DNA from: Streptomyces dysideae
Lineage (GTDB): Bacteria > Actinomycetota > Actinomycetes > Streptomycetales > Streptomycetaceae
Direction of reading: 5' to 3'
NCBI RefSeq assembly: GCF_001514305.1
Contig: NZ_KQ949076.1
Coordinates: 87,917 to 151,916, forward strand
DNA length: 64,000 nucleotides
The notes under the pieces are model-generated. The model did no database searches and was not told the origin of the DNA. It saw only the letters and a list, made by a program, of their open reading frames with translations. Below are positions 1 through 8,519 of this stretch, piece after piece. The stretch's first letter is position 1. Each line of letters opens with the position of its first letter. A program made the translations under genes and the position numbers.

Positions 1-4
1 GGGG

Positions 5-63
5 CGTTCGGCTGAGCATGAGTCCTGGCAACAGGACTCACTCCCGCTCAGTCCCTAGGAACG
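5..63. other. Nested hairpin at the broken end of the first gene
   Basis: Three nested stems can be paired by eye: CGTTC (5-9) with GAACG (59-63), CTGAGC (12-17) with GCTCAG (46-51), and TGAGTCCTG (19-27) with CAGGACTCA (32-40). The last closes a GCAA loop, which is a GNRA-type tetraloop. Peptidase-like coding sequence starts just downstream, so this may be the structured end of an element inserted in that gene. I cannot assign it to an element class. Confidence 0.4.
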
Positions 64-328
64 GTCGACGGCACGTCAGGGGGGCGGCGGGGACTACCTC
101 TCCAACGAGATCGCCTACCGGGCGACGCTGCTGCGGGACCGGCTGGGGCTGCACGACTCGCTGCCGGGCGGGCATGTGCACACGCCCGTGCTGCAGTTCG
201 GGGCGGGCAACACCGATCCGGCGACCGGGTCCGTGACCGACCCGGAGTTCGTGCGCAACCGGCTGGACATCATCGCCCAGGTGCGGACGATCCTGAGCGT
301 GGCGGCGGGCAGCCCGGTCACCGGGTGA
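59..328 (+). pseudogene. 3' fragment of a pyroglutamyl-peptidase (C15)-like gene
   Basis: The frame ending at the TGA at 326-328 reads GDYLSNEIAYRATLLRDRLG, then a stretch with GGHVHTPVL and FGAGNTDP, which resembles the C-terminal third of Streptomyces pyroglutamyl-peptidase-like proteins. This family removes N-terminal pyroglutamate with a Cys-His pair; the His in GGHVHTPVL is the likely catalytic one. The same frame has a TAG at 56-58 and no recognisable family sequence before about position 86, so the upstream part is missing, interrupted or rearranged. The 3' end overlaps the convergent EI24 gene by 11 bp. Family assignment from a fragment is moderate. Confidence 0.5.
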
Positions 329-1139
329 CGCGCTTGTCGTCGGTGGCCGCCCCGTCGTCCGCGTCCTCTGCGTCCTCTGCGTTCTCCTCCACCGTCTCCT
401 CGCCCAGCAGTTCGCGCGCCATCAGCGTGGCGCCCGCGACCGCGCCCGGCATCAGGAACACCGCGACGAACGGCACCAGGAAGGCCACGCCGAGGGGTGT
501 ACCGAAGCCCCACACCAGGGTCTTGCGGGAGCGCAGGAGGGCGAGGCGGTCGCGGAGTTCGACGCCGCGGCGCTGGAGGGCGACGGCGGTGAGCTCCTCG
601 GTGAGGAAGAAGCCGGTGACGACGAAGCCGATCACCGGCACGACCGTCTGGCCGACGACCGGGATGAAGCCGAGGGCGAAGAGCAGGACGCCCCACAGGA
701 GGGCGCGGAACACGATCCGGAGGCTGTCGCGGGCCGAGATCCACAGCTCGCGCCAGAGCGGCAGCCCGGACTCGGGGGCCGTGCCGTCCGGGGAGACGTC
801 CCGGTCGACCTTCTCGGAGAGGTTCTCGTAGAAGGGCTGGCCGACCAGGAGCGTGACCGCGGTGAAGGTGAGGACGGAGAGCAGGAGCGCCAGGGCGAAC
901 AGAACGGCCGTGAGGAAGCCGCGGAAGAGACCGAGCCAGGGGCTCGACCAGTCGTCGGCGAAGGGCGTCGCCCAGGCCACGAAGGCCGCGCCCCACAGGG
1001 CCAGTGCGACGAGCGCCGCCGCGTAGAGGACGAGTGTGATGAGGCCCGGGAGCAGCCCGAAGCCGTACTGCTTGCCGTGCCGGGCCACCCATCGCTGGCC
1101 CTTGAGGAGATAACTGAAACCCACCCCGAGATCGCGCAT
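318..1139 (-). CDS. EI24 domain-containing (CysZ-like) membrane protein
   Basis: The 273-residue product has about four to six hydrophobic segments: around residues 30-55, 75-110, 165-195 and 205-235. They are separated by the loop ending in GQPFYENLSEKVDRD that is typical of EI24 proteins. The tail is acidic (repeated E/D/A), then KRVTR. EI24-family proteins sit in the membrane; the CysZ relatives transport sulfate, but the actinobacterial members have no proven role. The ATG at 1139 begins MRDLGVGFSYLLKGQRW, a usual N-terminus for the family, which supports the start. It is convergent with the peptidase remnant and overlaps it slightly. Confidence 0.75.
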   Translation of the reverse strand: MRDLGVGFSYLLKGQRWVARHGKQYGFGLLPGLITLVLYAAALVALALWGAAFVAWATPFADDWSSPWLGLFRGFLTAVLFALALLLSVLTFTAVTLLVGQPFYENLSEKVDRDVSPDGTAPESGLPLWRELWISARDSLRIVFRALLWGVLLFALGFIPVVGQTVVPVIGFVVTGFFLTEELTAVALQRRGVELRDRLALLRSRKTLVWGFGTPLGVAFLVPFVAVFLMPGAVAGATLMARELLGEETVEENAEDAEDADDGAATDDKRVTR

Positions 1140-1355
1140 GGGGGAACTCTATCGGGGGCCTGTCGCCAGCCAGGGCTCACACGGGTCCCAGCCTGGTCAT
1201 ACGGGGGTCACGGCCACGAGAAGCGTAGGGATCGTTACCACGGGCTGTCCTCCCGTTCCGGCTCGCCGCACGCCGACGCTGTTTCCGCCCTCAGGATGCC
1301 CGGTCCAGGAGGCCCGGGATGCGCCGTCCGGGGCATCCGTGGCACCAACTCCCTC

Positions 1356-1384
1356 TTGTTGCGGTTGAGTCGAACAGGTACACC
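1356..1384 (+). promoter_or_regulatory. Candidate sigma-70-type promoter for the carboxypeptidase operon
   Basis: TTGTTG (1356-1361) and TACACC (1379-1384) are separated by 17 bp and lie 40 bp ahead of the GTG start at 1424. Between 1140 and 1355 I see no gene. Confidence 0.35.
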
Positions 1385-1423
1385 TCGCCGTACCGATCTC
1401 AGGAAGCCTTGGAGGAGGTACGC

Positions 1424-3997
1424 GTGCGCACCACGAGAACCGTTCCTGCGAGACCCGTTCTGATCACCGCCCTCGCCGTCACCGCGGCGGGGTCGCTGTT
1501 CCTCACCCCGCACACCGCCGGCGCGACACCCCAGCCCCCAGTCACCCGGGACGACCCCGCCCTCGACCAGCGCGCCGCGCAGGCCCCGGCGAGCGCCGCC
1601 CGGCGAGCCCTCGCCGCCACCACCGACCCGGTGGCCGACGACAGCCGCGGCTACCCGCGCGAGCAGGTCCTCACCCCCGACCCCGAGAACCCCGCCGACA
1701 AGTCCGTCAAGCTCGGCCTCACCCCGTACCACGCGATCGCCCCGAAGCTGAACGCCCTGCAGGCCCTCGGCGACCGGGTGAGCGTGGAGGTCGCGGGCCG
1801 TTCGGCGGGCGGGCACCGGCTCTACCTCGTCACCGTCACCGCGCCGGAGAGCGGCCGCCAGGCCCGCGCCCAGGCGCGGATGCGCGAGCTCATCGAGAAC
1901 GCGCCCGCCGCGGCCGCCAAGAGCCGGGAGGTCAAGGCGGGTTACAAGACCCCGGTCTTCATCAACAACAACATCCACGGCAACGAGTGGGAGGGCACCG
2001 ACGCCTCCCTGAAGCTCATCGAGCAGCTCGCCACCGCCAAGGACCAGAAGACGCGCGACCTCCTCTCCCACTCCCGCCTGTACTTCAACATCACCGCCAA
2101 CCCGGACGGCCGTGTCGCCGGCACCCGCGCCAACGCCAACGGCTTCGACATGAACCGGGACTTCGTCACCGCCTCGCAGCCCGAGGTACGGGCGATGCGG
2201 CAGATCCAGATCGACAAGCAGCCGGCCGTCATGCTCGACCTGCACGGCTACGTCAACGGCACCCTCATCGAGCCCACCACTCCCCCGCACGGCGAGAACT
2301 ACGAGTACGACCTCTTCCTGAAGAACACCTACGCCAACGCCCTCCGCATGGAGTCCGCCGTCAACGGCCTCGGCTACACGCCGGAGAAGGACGGCGTACA
2401 GCCCGCGCAGATCCCGTTCCGGGACGAGGAGGAGGGCTGGGACGACTGGCCGCCGATCTTCACCCCGCAGTACGCGGCGTTCCACGGCACGGTCGCCGCG
2501 CACACGGTGGAGATCCCGTTACAGGTGAACAACGCGGCCTACACCAGCCTGCCGGAGAGCGAGCTGCGACGCCGGTCCGCGATCAACGTGGATGTGGCGG
2601 GGGCCGCACTCCGCGCCACCCTCGACTACGTGCGGAGCAAGCGCACTTCGATCGTCGCCGACCAGATCGAGGTCTTCCGGCGGGGTGCCGCGGGCGCCGC
2701 GCAGGTGGCGGTTTCGGAGGAGACGGTGCCGGGGGTGCCCGGGATCGGCCCGGAGGACGTCTACACGACCGACTTCCCGCGCGCCTACGTCATCCCGGCC
2801 GGCCGGGGCGCCCAGCGCTCCGCGACCGCCGCCGCGCGTCTCGTCGACCACCTCCTCGCCAACGACGTCCGCGTCACCCGCGCGATCCGTGCCTTCCGGC
2901 TCGACGGGCGGACGTACGCGAAGGGCTCGTACGTCGTCGACATGCGCCAGGCCAAGCGGGGCATGGCCAGTGTGCTGCTGGCCGACGGGAGCGACATCAG
3001 CGACAAGGTGTCGGTGATGTACGACATCTCCGGGTGGAGTCTGGGCCGGCTGTGGGGTGCGACGGTCGAACCGGTGAGGCGCGGGAGCCTGTACGGCGTT
3101 TCCGCCCGCCCCGTCTCCGCCGCCGCGCACGTCGGTTACGTCGCGCCGCGCGGCAACCTGCGCCTGAGGCTCGACGACGCGCGGGAGATCGCGGCGCTCA
3201 ACTCGCTGCTGCGGAAGGGCATTTCGGTACGGCAGGCAGCGGACGGCAGCGTCATCGTGCCGGGCTCGGCGCGAGCCCAGGCGGCGGTCGCCGCGAGGAC
3301 GTACGACGTCGCCTTCGACGCCACGACGGCGACCGGCACCACCGCCCTGCACCGCACCCGGGTCGCGGCGGCCGTCACACCGGGTGAGCTGTTCGCGTTG
3401 CGGGAGATGAACTTCGAGGTCACGCCCGTCTCGGCGGCCGTGCTCAACGCGGGCTTCGACTGGTCGGCGGTGGACGTGCTGTTCGTGTCGGCGGGGCTGG
3501 AGTACGAGGACCTGGGCACGGCCGCCCGTACGGCGCTCGACGGCTTCCTCGACGATCACGGTCTGGTCGGGCGCGGTGCCACCGGTGCGGCGCTCAACTC
3601 CGCCACCGGGCTGCTGGCCGCGAAGCCGGTCGAGGGCAACGGGGACGCCAATGGTGTGGTGCGGATGGTGAACTCCGGGGTTCTCACCGGTGGTTCGCCG
3701 GACCACGGGTTCGTGTACGCGCCCGTGTGGTTCACGGATCTCGGTCCCGAGGTCCGCGTGGAGCAGTCGTACGCGGCCGGGAACCCGCTCGTCTCCGGGC
3801 ACTGGCGGCCGGCGGAGGACGGTACCGGCGGGCCCGCGGACGCGGCGGGGCAGGCCTCGGTGGTCAGCGGTGCGCAGGCCGTGCTGTTCGGCACGGAGCC
3901 GCTCTTCCGGGACCATCCCAAGGGGGAATTCGCCCAGGTCGGGAGGGCGTTGTTCAGCATGGCACAGGCAAGCGGCGCAGATGAGGAGAGCGGATGA
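1424..3997 (+). CDS. Secreted M14-family zinc carboxypeptidase
   Basis: The 857-residue product starts at a GTG preceded by GGAGGAGG (1411-1418). It carries a Sec signal: basic VRTTRTVPARP, then a hydrophobic run to about residue 33. The M14 zinc-carboxypeptidase core follows. HGNE supplies His185 and Glu188, NPDGR lies at 226-230, MNRDF at 243-247, LDLHGY gives His274, and HTVEIPL gives the likely catalytic Glu363. The protein therefore probably trims C-terminal residues from peptides outside the cell. At more than twice the length of a simple M14 domain it has a long unassigned C-terminal region (about 450-857). Its stop overlaps the next gene (ATGA), so the two are translationally coupled. 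Confidence 0.88.
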   Translation: MRTTRTVPARPVLITALAVTAAGSLFLTPHTAGATPQPPVTRDDPALDQRAAQAPASAARRALAATTDPVADDSRGYPREQVLTPDPENPADKSVKLGLTPYHAIAPKLNALQALGDRVSVEVAGRSAGGHRLYLVTVTAPESGRQARAQARMRELIENAPAAAAKSREVKAGYKTPVFINNNIHGNEWEGTDASLKLIEQLATAKDQKTRDLLSHSRLYFNITANPDGRVAGTRANANGFDMNRDFVTASQPEVRAMRQIQIDKQPAVMLDLHGYVNGTLIEPTTPPHGENYEYDLFLKNTYANALRMESAVNGLGYTPEKDGVQPAQIPFRDEEEGWDDWPPIFTPQYAAFHGTVAAHTVEIPLQVNNAAYTSLPESELRRRSAINVDVAGAALRATLDYVRSKRTSIVADQIEVFRRGAAGAAQVAVSEETVPGVPGIGPEDVYTTDFPRAYVIPAGRGAQRSATAAARLVDHLLANDVRVTRAIRAFRLDGRTYAKGSYVVDMRQAKRGMASVLLADGSDISDKVSVMYDISGWSLGRLWGATVEPVRRGSLYGVSARPVSAAAHVGYVAPRGNLRLRLDDAREIAALNSLLRKGISVRQAADGSVIVPGSARAQAAVAARTYDVAFDATTATGTTALHRTRVAAAVTPGELFALREMNFEVTPVSAAVLNAGFDWSAVDVLFVSAGLEYEDLGTAARTALDGFLDDHGLVGRGATGAALNSATGLLAAKPVEGNGDANGVVRMVNSGVLTGGSPDHGFVYAPVWFTDLGPEVRVEQSYAAGNPLVSGHWRPAEDGTGGPADAAGQASVVSGAQAVLFGTEPLFRDHPKGEFAQVGRALFSMAQASGADEESG

Positions 3998-5145
3998 CGC
4001 AGGAGATCCACGGCACGGTCGCGGCCGGCTTCGAGGCGGTGCGCGCGGAGTTCGCCGCGTTCGTGGCGGGGGAACTGCCCGATTACGAGGGGCAGTTGTG
4101 TGCCTACGTGCACGGACGCAGAGTCGTCGACCTGTGGGCCGGGGACGGCGCCCGGGCCGACTCCCTCTACGGCGTGTTCTCCTCCACGAAGGGTGCCGCC
4201 CATCTGGTGGTCGCCCTGCTCGTGCAGGACGGCACCCTCGAGCTGGACCGCAAGGTGACGTACTACTGGCCGGAGTTCGGCGCCGAGGGCAAGGCGGGGC
4301 TGACCCTGCGCGATCTGGTCGCGCACCGGGCCGGTCTGGTCGGGCTCGACGCCGGGTTCACGGACGACGAGCTGGCCGACGACCGGGCGATCGCCGAACG
4401 GCTCGCGGACCAGCGGCCGTTCTGGCGGCCGGGCACGGCGTTCGGCTACCACGCGCTCGTCATCGGGGCGCTCACCGGTGAGGTGGTACGGCGGGCCACC
4501 GGCCGTTCGCTCCAGGAGGTGTACGAGGAGCGGGTGCGGGCGCCGTACGGGCTGGACTTCCACCTCGGTCTGCCCGAGTCACTGGAGCCCCGCTTCCGGT
4601 CGGTGCAGCCGATGGCGCCGACGCCGGTGCAGCAGGCCGAGCTGGCCGCGATGCCGAGTGCCCCGCACAGCCTCGCCTCGATCGCCTTCAACACGCATGT
4701 GGCCGACCCCGGGGATCTGATGAGCTACGGCAACTCCCGTACGGTGCGCGCCAAGGGGCCGGCGTCGGCGGGCGGGGTCGCGGCCGCGCGGGGGCTCGCC
4801 GGGATGTACGCGGCGGCGATCAGCGAGGTGGACGGACGGCCACCGCTGCTGAAGCCGGACACGGTCGCCGAGGTCGGGCAGATCCATTCGATCGGCTACG
4901 ACCTGGTGTCGCGGACGCACAAGGCGTTCGGGCTCGGCTTCCAGGCGACGGCCGACATGGCGTACCCGTTCCTGGGTGCCGGGACGTTCGGGCACAGCGG
5001 GGCTGCCGGGTCACAGGCGTTCGCGGATCCGCGCAGCGGGCTGGCGTACGGGTACACGCGGCGGCGGTATGCCTTTCCGGGCGGGGCGGCGCCGGAGAAC
5101 GAGCGGCTGGTGCGGGCGGTGCACACGGCGGCACTCGCGCACTGA
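3994..5145 (+). CDS. Beta-lactamase-fold serine hydrolase (class C/EstB type)
   Basis: The 383-residue protein carries the SxxK motif as SSTK (residues 63-66), with Ser63 as the likely nucleophile. The second motif position is filled by Tyr-His-Ala in FGYHALVIG (about 152-154), and GHSGAAGS near residue 330 fits the third motif. The family includes esterases, D-aminopeptidases and carboxypeptidases; the YxN motif reads YHA here, which fits EstB-like esterases better than penicillin-binding enzymes. No signal peptide is visible, so it is probably cytoplasmic. It is coupled to the upstream M14 peptidase by a 4-bp overlap and followed by a strong terminator. Confidence 0.8.
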   Translation: MTQEIHGTVAAGFEAVRAEFAAFVAGELPDYEGQLCAYVHGRRVVDLWAGDGARADSLYGVFSSTKGAAHLVVALLVQDGTLELDRKVTYYWPEFGAEGKAGLTLRDLVAHRAGLVGLDAGFTDDELADDRAIAERLADQRPFWRPGTAFGYHALVIGALTGEVVRRATGRSLQEVYEERVRAPYGLDFHLGLPESLEPRFRSVQPMAPTPVQQAELAAMPSAPHSLASIAFNTHVADPGDLMSYGNSRTVRAKGPASAGGVAAARGLAGMYAAAISEVDGRPPLLKPDTVAEVGQIHSIGYDLVSRTHKAFGLGFQATADMAYPFLGAGTFGHSGAAGSQAFADPRSGLAYGYTRRRYAFPGGAAPENERLVRAVHTAALAH

Positions 5146-5156
5146 TCCACCCGGAT

Positions 5157-5201
5157 ACGACGGAGTCCGCACCCCACGTCCAGGGGTGCGGGCTCCGTCG
5201 T
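5157..5201. terminator. Bidirectional hairpin terminator
   Basis: A 19-bp near-perfect inverted repeat (arms 5157-5175 and 5183-5201, loop of 7) lies between the convergent hydrolase and reductase genes. Confidence 0.8.
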
Positions 5202-5241
5202 GTGCAACGAACGCGGTCAGGCGGGCGTCACGGGTGTGGGC

Positions 5242-6264
5242 TCAGACCTTGACGATCATCTTGCCGGTGTTGTCGCCGCGCAGCACCCCGAGGAACGCCT
5301 CCAGGTTGTTCTCGATGCCCTCGACGACCGTCTCGCGGTACTTCAGCTCGCCGGAGCGGACCCAGCCGCCGACCTCCTGGACGAACTGCGGCTGGAGGTC
5401 GTAGTGGTCGTTGACGAGGAGGCCCTCGATGCGGCCGCGGGTCGCGATGAGGCGGGCGAGGTTCTTCGGACCGGGGGCGGGCTCGGTGTTGTTGTAGACC
5501 GAGATCATGCCGCAGATCGCGATACGGCCGCCGAGGTTGAGGGAGCCGATCGCGGCCTCCAGGTGGTCGCCGCCGACGTTGTCGAAGTAGACGTCGACGC
5601 CGTCGGGCGCCGCCTCGCGCAGCTGCTCGCCGACCGGCCCGTTCTTGTAGTTGAAGGCCGCGTCGAAGCCGTACTCCTCGACAAGGAGCTTGACCTTCTC
5701 GTCGGAGCCGGCGGAGCCGATGACCCGTGAGGCGCCCTTGAGCCTGGCGATCTGGCCGACCTGGCTGCCGACGGCACCGGCGGCGCCGGAGACGAAGACG
5801 GAGTCGCCCTCCTTGAAGGAGGCGGTGCGCAGGAGGCCGGCGTAGGCGGTGAGGCCGGTCATGCCGAGGACGCCGAGGTACGTGGACAGGGGCGCGGCGT
5901 CCGGGTCGACCTTGACGGCCTGCTTGGCGTCGATCGTGGCGTACTCGCGCCAGCCGCCGAAGTGGAGCACGTGGTCGCCCGGGGCGATGCCCTCGGCGTT
6001 CGACGCGACGACCTCGCCGACCGCGCCGCCCTGCATGACCTTGCCCAGCTCGAACGGGGCGACGTACGACTTGGCCGCGGACATCCTGCCACGCATGTAG
6101 GGGTCGACCGAGAGGTACTTGTTCCGTACGAGGACCTCGCCCGTGCCGGGCTGCCGGATCTCCGCCTCGACCAGGGCGAAGTCCTCGGGCTGCGGCCAGC
6201 CGACGGGGCGGCTGAGCAGGTGCCATTCGCGGCTGGTGGCGGGGAGGGCGGGGGTGTCGGACAT
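5242..6264 (-). CDS. NADP-dependent zinc-less MDR oxidoreductase
   Basis: The 340-residue protein belongs to the zinc-independent medium-chain reductases (leukotriene-B4 dehydrogenase/curcumin-reductase type), which reduce alkenal and enone double bonds with NADPH. LSVDPYMRGRM near residue 50 and the nucleotide-binding turn SGAAGAVGSQVGQIA near residues 158-172 are diagnostic. GLLVNDHYD and KMIVKV close the family-typical C-terminus. The zinc-binding cysteines of alcohol dehydrogenases are absent. It is divergent from the MarR gene across a 126-bp space containing a candidate operator, so it is the obvious target of that regulator. Confidence 0.88.
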   Translation of the reverse strand: MSDTPALPATSREWHLLSRPVGWPQPEDFALVEAEIRQPGTGEVLVRNKYLSVDPYMRGRMSAAKSYVAPFELGKVMQGGAVGEVVASNAEGIAPGDHVLHFGGWREYATIDAKQAVKVDPDAAPLSTYLGVLGMTGLTAYAGLLRTASFKEGDSVFVSGAAGAVGSQVGQIARLKGASRVIGSAGSDEKVKLLVEEYGFDAAFNYKNGPVGEQLREAAPDGVDVYFDNVGGDHLEAAIGSLNLGGRIAICGMISVYNNTEPAPGPKNLARLIATRGRIEGLLVNDHYDLQPQFVQEVGGWVRSGELKYRETVVEGIENNLEAFLGVLRGDNTGKMIVKV

Positions 6265-6317
6265 GAGGGGCCTTCCTGTTTCCTGCGTTCTCGTGCGTGC
6301 GGCTCGATCTGCCTCAA

Positions 6318-6373
6318 TTTACTTCAGCATCTGAAACAACCATGCTCCTGAATATTTCATGTTGTCAAGTAAA
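6318..6373. promoter_or_regulatory. Candidate MarR operator region between divergent genes
   Basis: TTTACTT (6318-6324) and its inverse AAGTAAA (6367-6373) flank the intergenic core. The left arm also contains TTCAG-CAT-CTGAA (about 6323-6335), a perfect 5-bp inverted repeat. The locally AT-rich segment lies where both divergent promoters must be. Confidence 0.45.
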
Positions 6374-6390
6374 GGGGTAGCCTGGAGCCC

Positions 6391-6828
6391 ATGGCCACGC
6401 AGAAGACGACACCCCGTATCGACCCGCTGACCCTTGAGGTCGTCGACCTCATCGGCACGGTCGTGGCCCGCTATCACGAGGAGTACGAGGACGCCGCCGC
6501 CGAGCACGCCCTGACCGGCGCCCAGGCCCGGCTGCTCAGCCTGCTCTCCCTGGAGCCGCTGCCCATGCGGCGGCTCGCCCAGAAGCTGAAGTGCGAGCCG
6601 TCGAACGTGACAGGGATCGTGGATCGCCTGGAGGCTCGGGGGCTGGTGGAGCGCCGGCCCGACCCGAACGACCGCCGGGTGAAGCTCGCCGCGACCACGC
6701 AGGAGGGGCGTCGGGTGGCGCGCAGTCTGCGCGATTCGCTGGACTTCGCGCGGGAGCCGCTCGCGGGGCTGTCGGCGGCGGAACGGGAGTCCCTGCGGGA
6801 CCTGTTGCGGCGGATGGTCGGGGCGTAG
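6391..6828 (+). CDS. MarR-family transcriptional regulator
   Basis: The 145-residue size, the central winged helix (about residues 45-105) and the wing sequence VDRLEARGLVERRPDPNDRR are characteristic of MarR regulators. The recognition helix is around KLKCEPSNVTGIVDRLE. Members are dimeric repressors released by phenolic or electrophilic ligands. Divergence from the enone/alkenal reductase suggests that it controls that gene and itself through the inverted repeats in the spacer. The ATG at 6391 is chosen because it follows the promoter-like region closely; no strong ribosome-binding site is visible. Confidence 0.88.
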   Translation: MATQKTTPRIDPLTLEVVDLIGTVVARYHEEYEDAAAEHALTGAQARLLSLLSLEPLPMRRLAQKLKCEPSNVTGIVDRLEARGLVERRPDPNDRRVKLAATTQEGRRVARSLRDSLDFAREPLAGLSAAERESLRDLLRRMVGA

Positions 6829-6858
6829 TGTCAGTGGGCTTGCCTACACTCACCGCCC

Positions 6859-7416
6859 ATGACTGATCAGGTCGTACAACCGAGAAGAGTCGAACCTCCG
6901 ATCGCCGGCGACGAGGCGGCCACGCTGCTGGGCTCCCTGGAACGCCAGCGCGCGACTTTCGCCTGGAAGTGCTCCGGCCTGGACTCGGCCGGTCTGCGGG
7001 CCACCGTGGGCGCCTCCGCCGTCACCCTCGGCGGCCTGCTGAAGCATCTCGCCCATGTCGAGGACACCCACTTCAGCCGACTGCTGCTGGGGCGGGAGAA
7101 ACCGGAGGCGCCGTGGGACGGGGTGGACTGGGACGCCGATCCCGACTGGGCCTGGCGGTCGGCCGACGACGACAGTCCCGAGCAGCTCATGGACCTCTGG
7201 CAGTCCGCGGTCGCCCGCTCCCGCGCGGTCGTCGGCGCCGCGCTGGCCGAAGGCGGCGTGGCGCAGCTGGGGCGCTTCACCACCTCCCGGGGCGAGTCCC
7301 CGAGCCTGCGCCGCATCCTCGTCGACCTCATCGAGGAGTACGCCCGGCATGTGGGCCACGCCGATCTGCTCCGCGAGTCGGTGGACGGGCTGACGGGGGA
7401 GGACCCGCCGGACTGA
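6859..7416 (+). CDS. DinB-like DUF664 protein
   Basis: The 185-residue product shows the four-helix DinB/DUF664 pattern. A first histidine helix reads GGLLKHLAHVEDTHF (about residues 54-68), a central PEQLMDLW region follows, and the last metal-binding helix reads EEYARHVGHADLLRE near 155-170. These histidines normally bind a divalent metal. Relatives include mycothiol-dependent isomerases and transferases, but the actual reaction of DUF664 members is unknown. It follows the MarR gene on the same strand by 30 bp and ends at a strong terminator, so the two may share a transcript. Confidence 0.8.
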   Translation: MTDQVVQPRRVEPPIAGDEAATLLGSLERQRATFAWKCSGLDSAGLRATVGASAVTLGGLLKHLAHVEDTHFSRLLLGREKPEAPWDGVDWDADPDWAWRSADDDSPEQLMDLWQSAVARSRAVVGAALAEGGVAQLGRFTTSRGESPSLRRILVDLIEEYARHVGHADLLRESVDGLTGEDPPD

Positions 7417-7424
7417 CCCCGGGC

Positions 7425-7490
7425 GAGAACGCCGAGCGGTCCGTCGCACGGTGTACGTGCGACGGACCGCTCCGGAGCGAAGGCGTTCTC
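7425..7490. terminator. Long two-tier hairpin terminator
   Basis: The inner stem CGGTCCGTCGCAC/GTGCGACGGACCG and the outer stem GAGAACGCC/GGCGTTCTC nest between the convergent DUF664 and permease genes, so it probably terminates both. Confidence 0.8.
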
Positions 7491-7496
7491 TTCGGC

Positions 7497-8519
7497 TCAG
7501 GCTTTCTTACGGGCCGTCATGGCGCGCTGGATCAGGATGAACGCGCAGAGCAGCACACCGGTGGCGATCTTCGTCCACCAGGAGCTGAGCGTGCCCTCGA
7601 ACTGGATGATGCTCTTGATCAGGCCCAGGACGAGGACGCCGAAGAGGGTGCCCAGGACGTAGCCGGAGCCGCCCGTCAGCAGCGTGCCGCCGATGACGAC
7701 CGCGGCGATCGCGTCGAGTTCCATGCCGGTCGCGTGCAGCGGGTCACCGGACTGGATGTACAGGGTGAAGAGCAGGCCCGCCAGCGCCGAGCAGAACCCG
7801 CTCACCGTGTACACGGCGATCTTGGTGCCGCCCTGCGGAAGACCCATCAGCAGGGCCGACTGCTCGTTGCCGCCGATGGCGTACACCCGGCGTCCGAAGG
7901 GCGTGTAGTGCAGGACGTAGAACGCCACGGCGAGGACGACGAGCGCGACGATGGCGCCCACCGACAGGAAGCCCACCCCCAGCGAGGCCTGCGCCTGCGC
8001 CATGCTGCTCACCGAGGCGTCGCCGATGGCGATCGACTCCTTGCTGATGACCAGGCACAGGCCCCGGAAGAGGAAGAGGCCGGCGAGGGTCACGATGAAG
8101 GGCTGGATCTCGAAGTTGTGGATCACATAGCCCATCAGGAAGCCGCCGAGGGCTCCCACGGCCAGCGCCATGGGGATGACGACCAGGATGGGCAGGCCCT
8201 GACGCTCCACCAGCCATGCCGTGAACATGGTCGTGAAGCCGATCACGGAGCCGACGGACAGGTCGATACCGCCGGACATGATGACGAAGGTGGCGCCGAC
8301 GGCGGCGACCAGCAGGTAGCCGTTGTCGATGAAGAGGTTGAGGAAGACCTGCGGTTCGCCGAAACCGTAGTTCTGGTAGCGGCTCAGGCCCGCGATGTAC
8401 ATCGCGAGGAAGAGCGTGGCGGTCACCAGGACGGGCAGGCGCCGGTCACCGAGCAACTGCGCGGCCTTGGACGTCGTACGGCTGTCCGGCGCCGTGGGGG
8501 TCTGGGTGGTCGCGCTCAT
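7497..8519 (-). CDS. yjfF: CUT2 sugar ABC permease, YjfF-like
   Basis: The 340-residue polytopic protein has the BPD_transp_2 signature GGIDLSVGSVIGF and the late motif AIAAVVIGGTLLTGGSGYVLGT of ribose/galactofuranose-type permeases. About eight to ten membrane spans are visible. It is the last gene of the four-gene importer, and its ATG overlaps the stop of the previous permease by one base. In E. coli the YtfQRT-YjfF system takes up galactofuranose; the Streptomyces substrate is not proven, and furanose forms of arabinose or galactose are plausible from the arabinan enzymes nearby. Confidence 0.85.
   Translation of the reverse strand: MSATTQTPTAPDSRTTSKAAQLLGDRRLPVLVTATLFLAMYIAGLSRYQNYGFGEPQVFLNLFIDNGYLLVAAVGATFVIMSGGIDLSVGSVIGFTTMFTAWLVERQGLPILVVIPMALAVGALGGFLMGYVIHNFEIQPFIVTLAGLFLFRGLCLVISKESIAIGDASVSSMAQAQASLGVGFLSVGAIVALVVLAVAFYVLHYTPFGRRVYAIGGNEQSALLMGLPQGGTKIAVYTVSGFCSALAGLLFTLYIQSGDPLHATGMELDAIAAVVIGGTLLTGGSGYVLGTLFGVLVLGLIKSIIQFEGTLSSWWTKIATGVLLCAFILIQRAMTARKKA

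Noticed and set aside
5..63. Group II intron domain V
   Set aside because: There is a GNRA loop and nested stem, but the conserved catalytic triad sequence and bulge pattern of domain V are not visible; left as an unassigned hairpin.
1235..2503. Long minus-strand open frame opposite the M14 peptidase gene
   Set aside because: The plus strand has full M14 motifs and a strong ribosome-binding site; the opposite frame is a GC-driven shadow.
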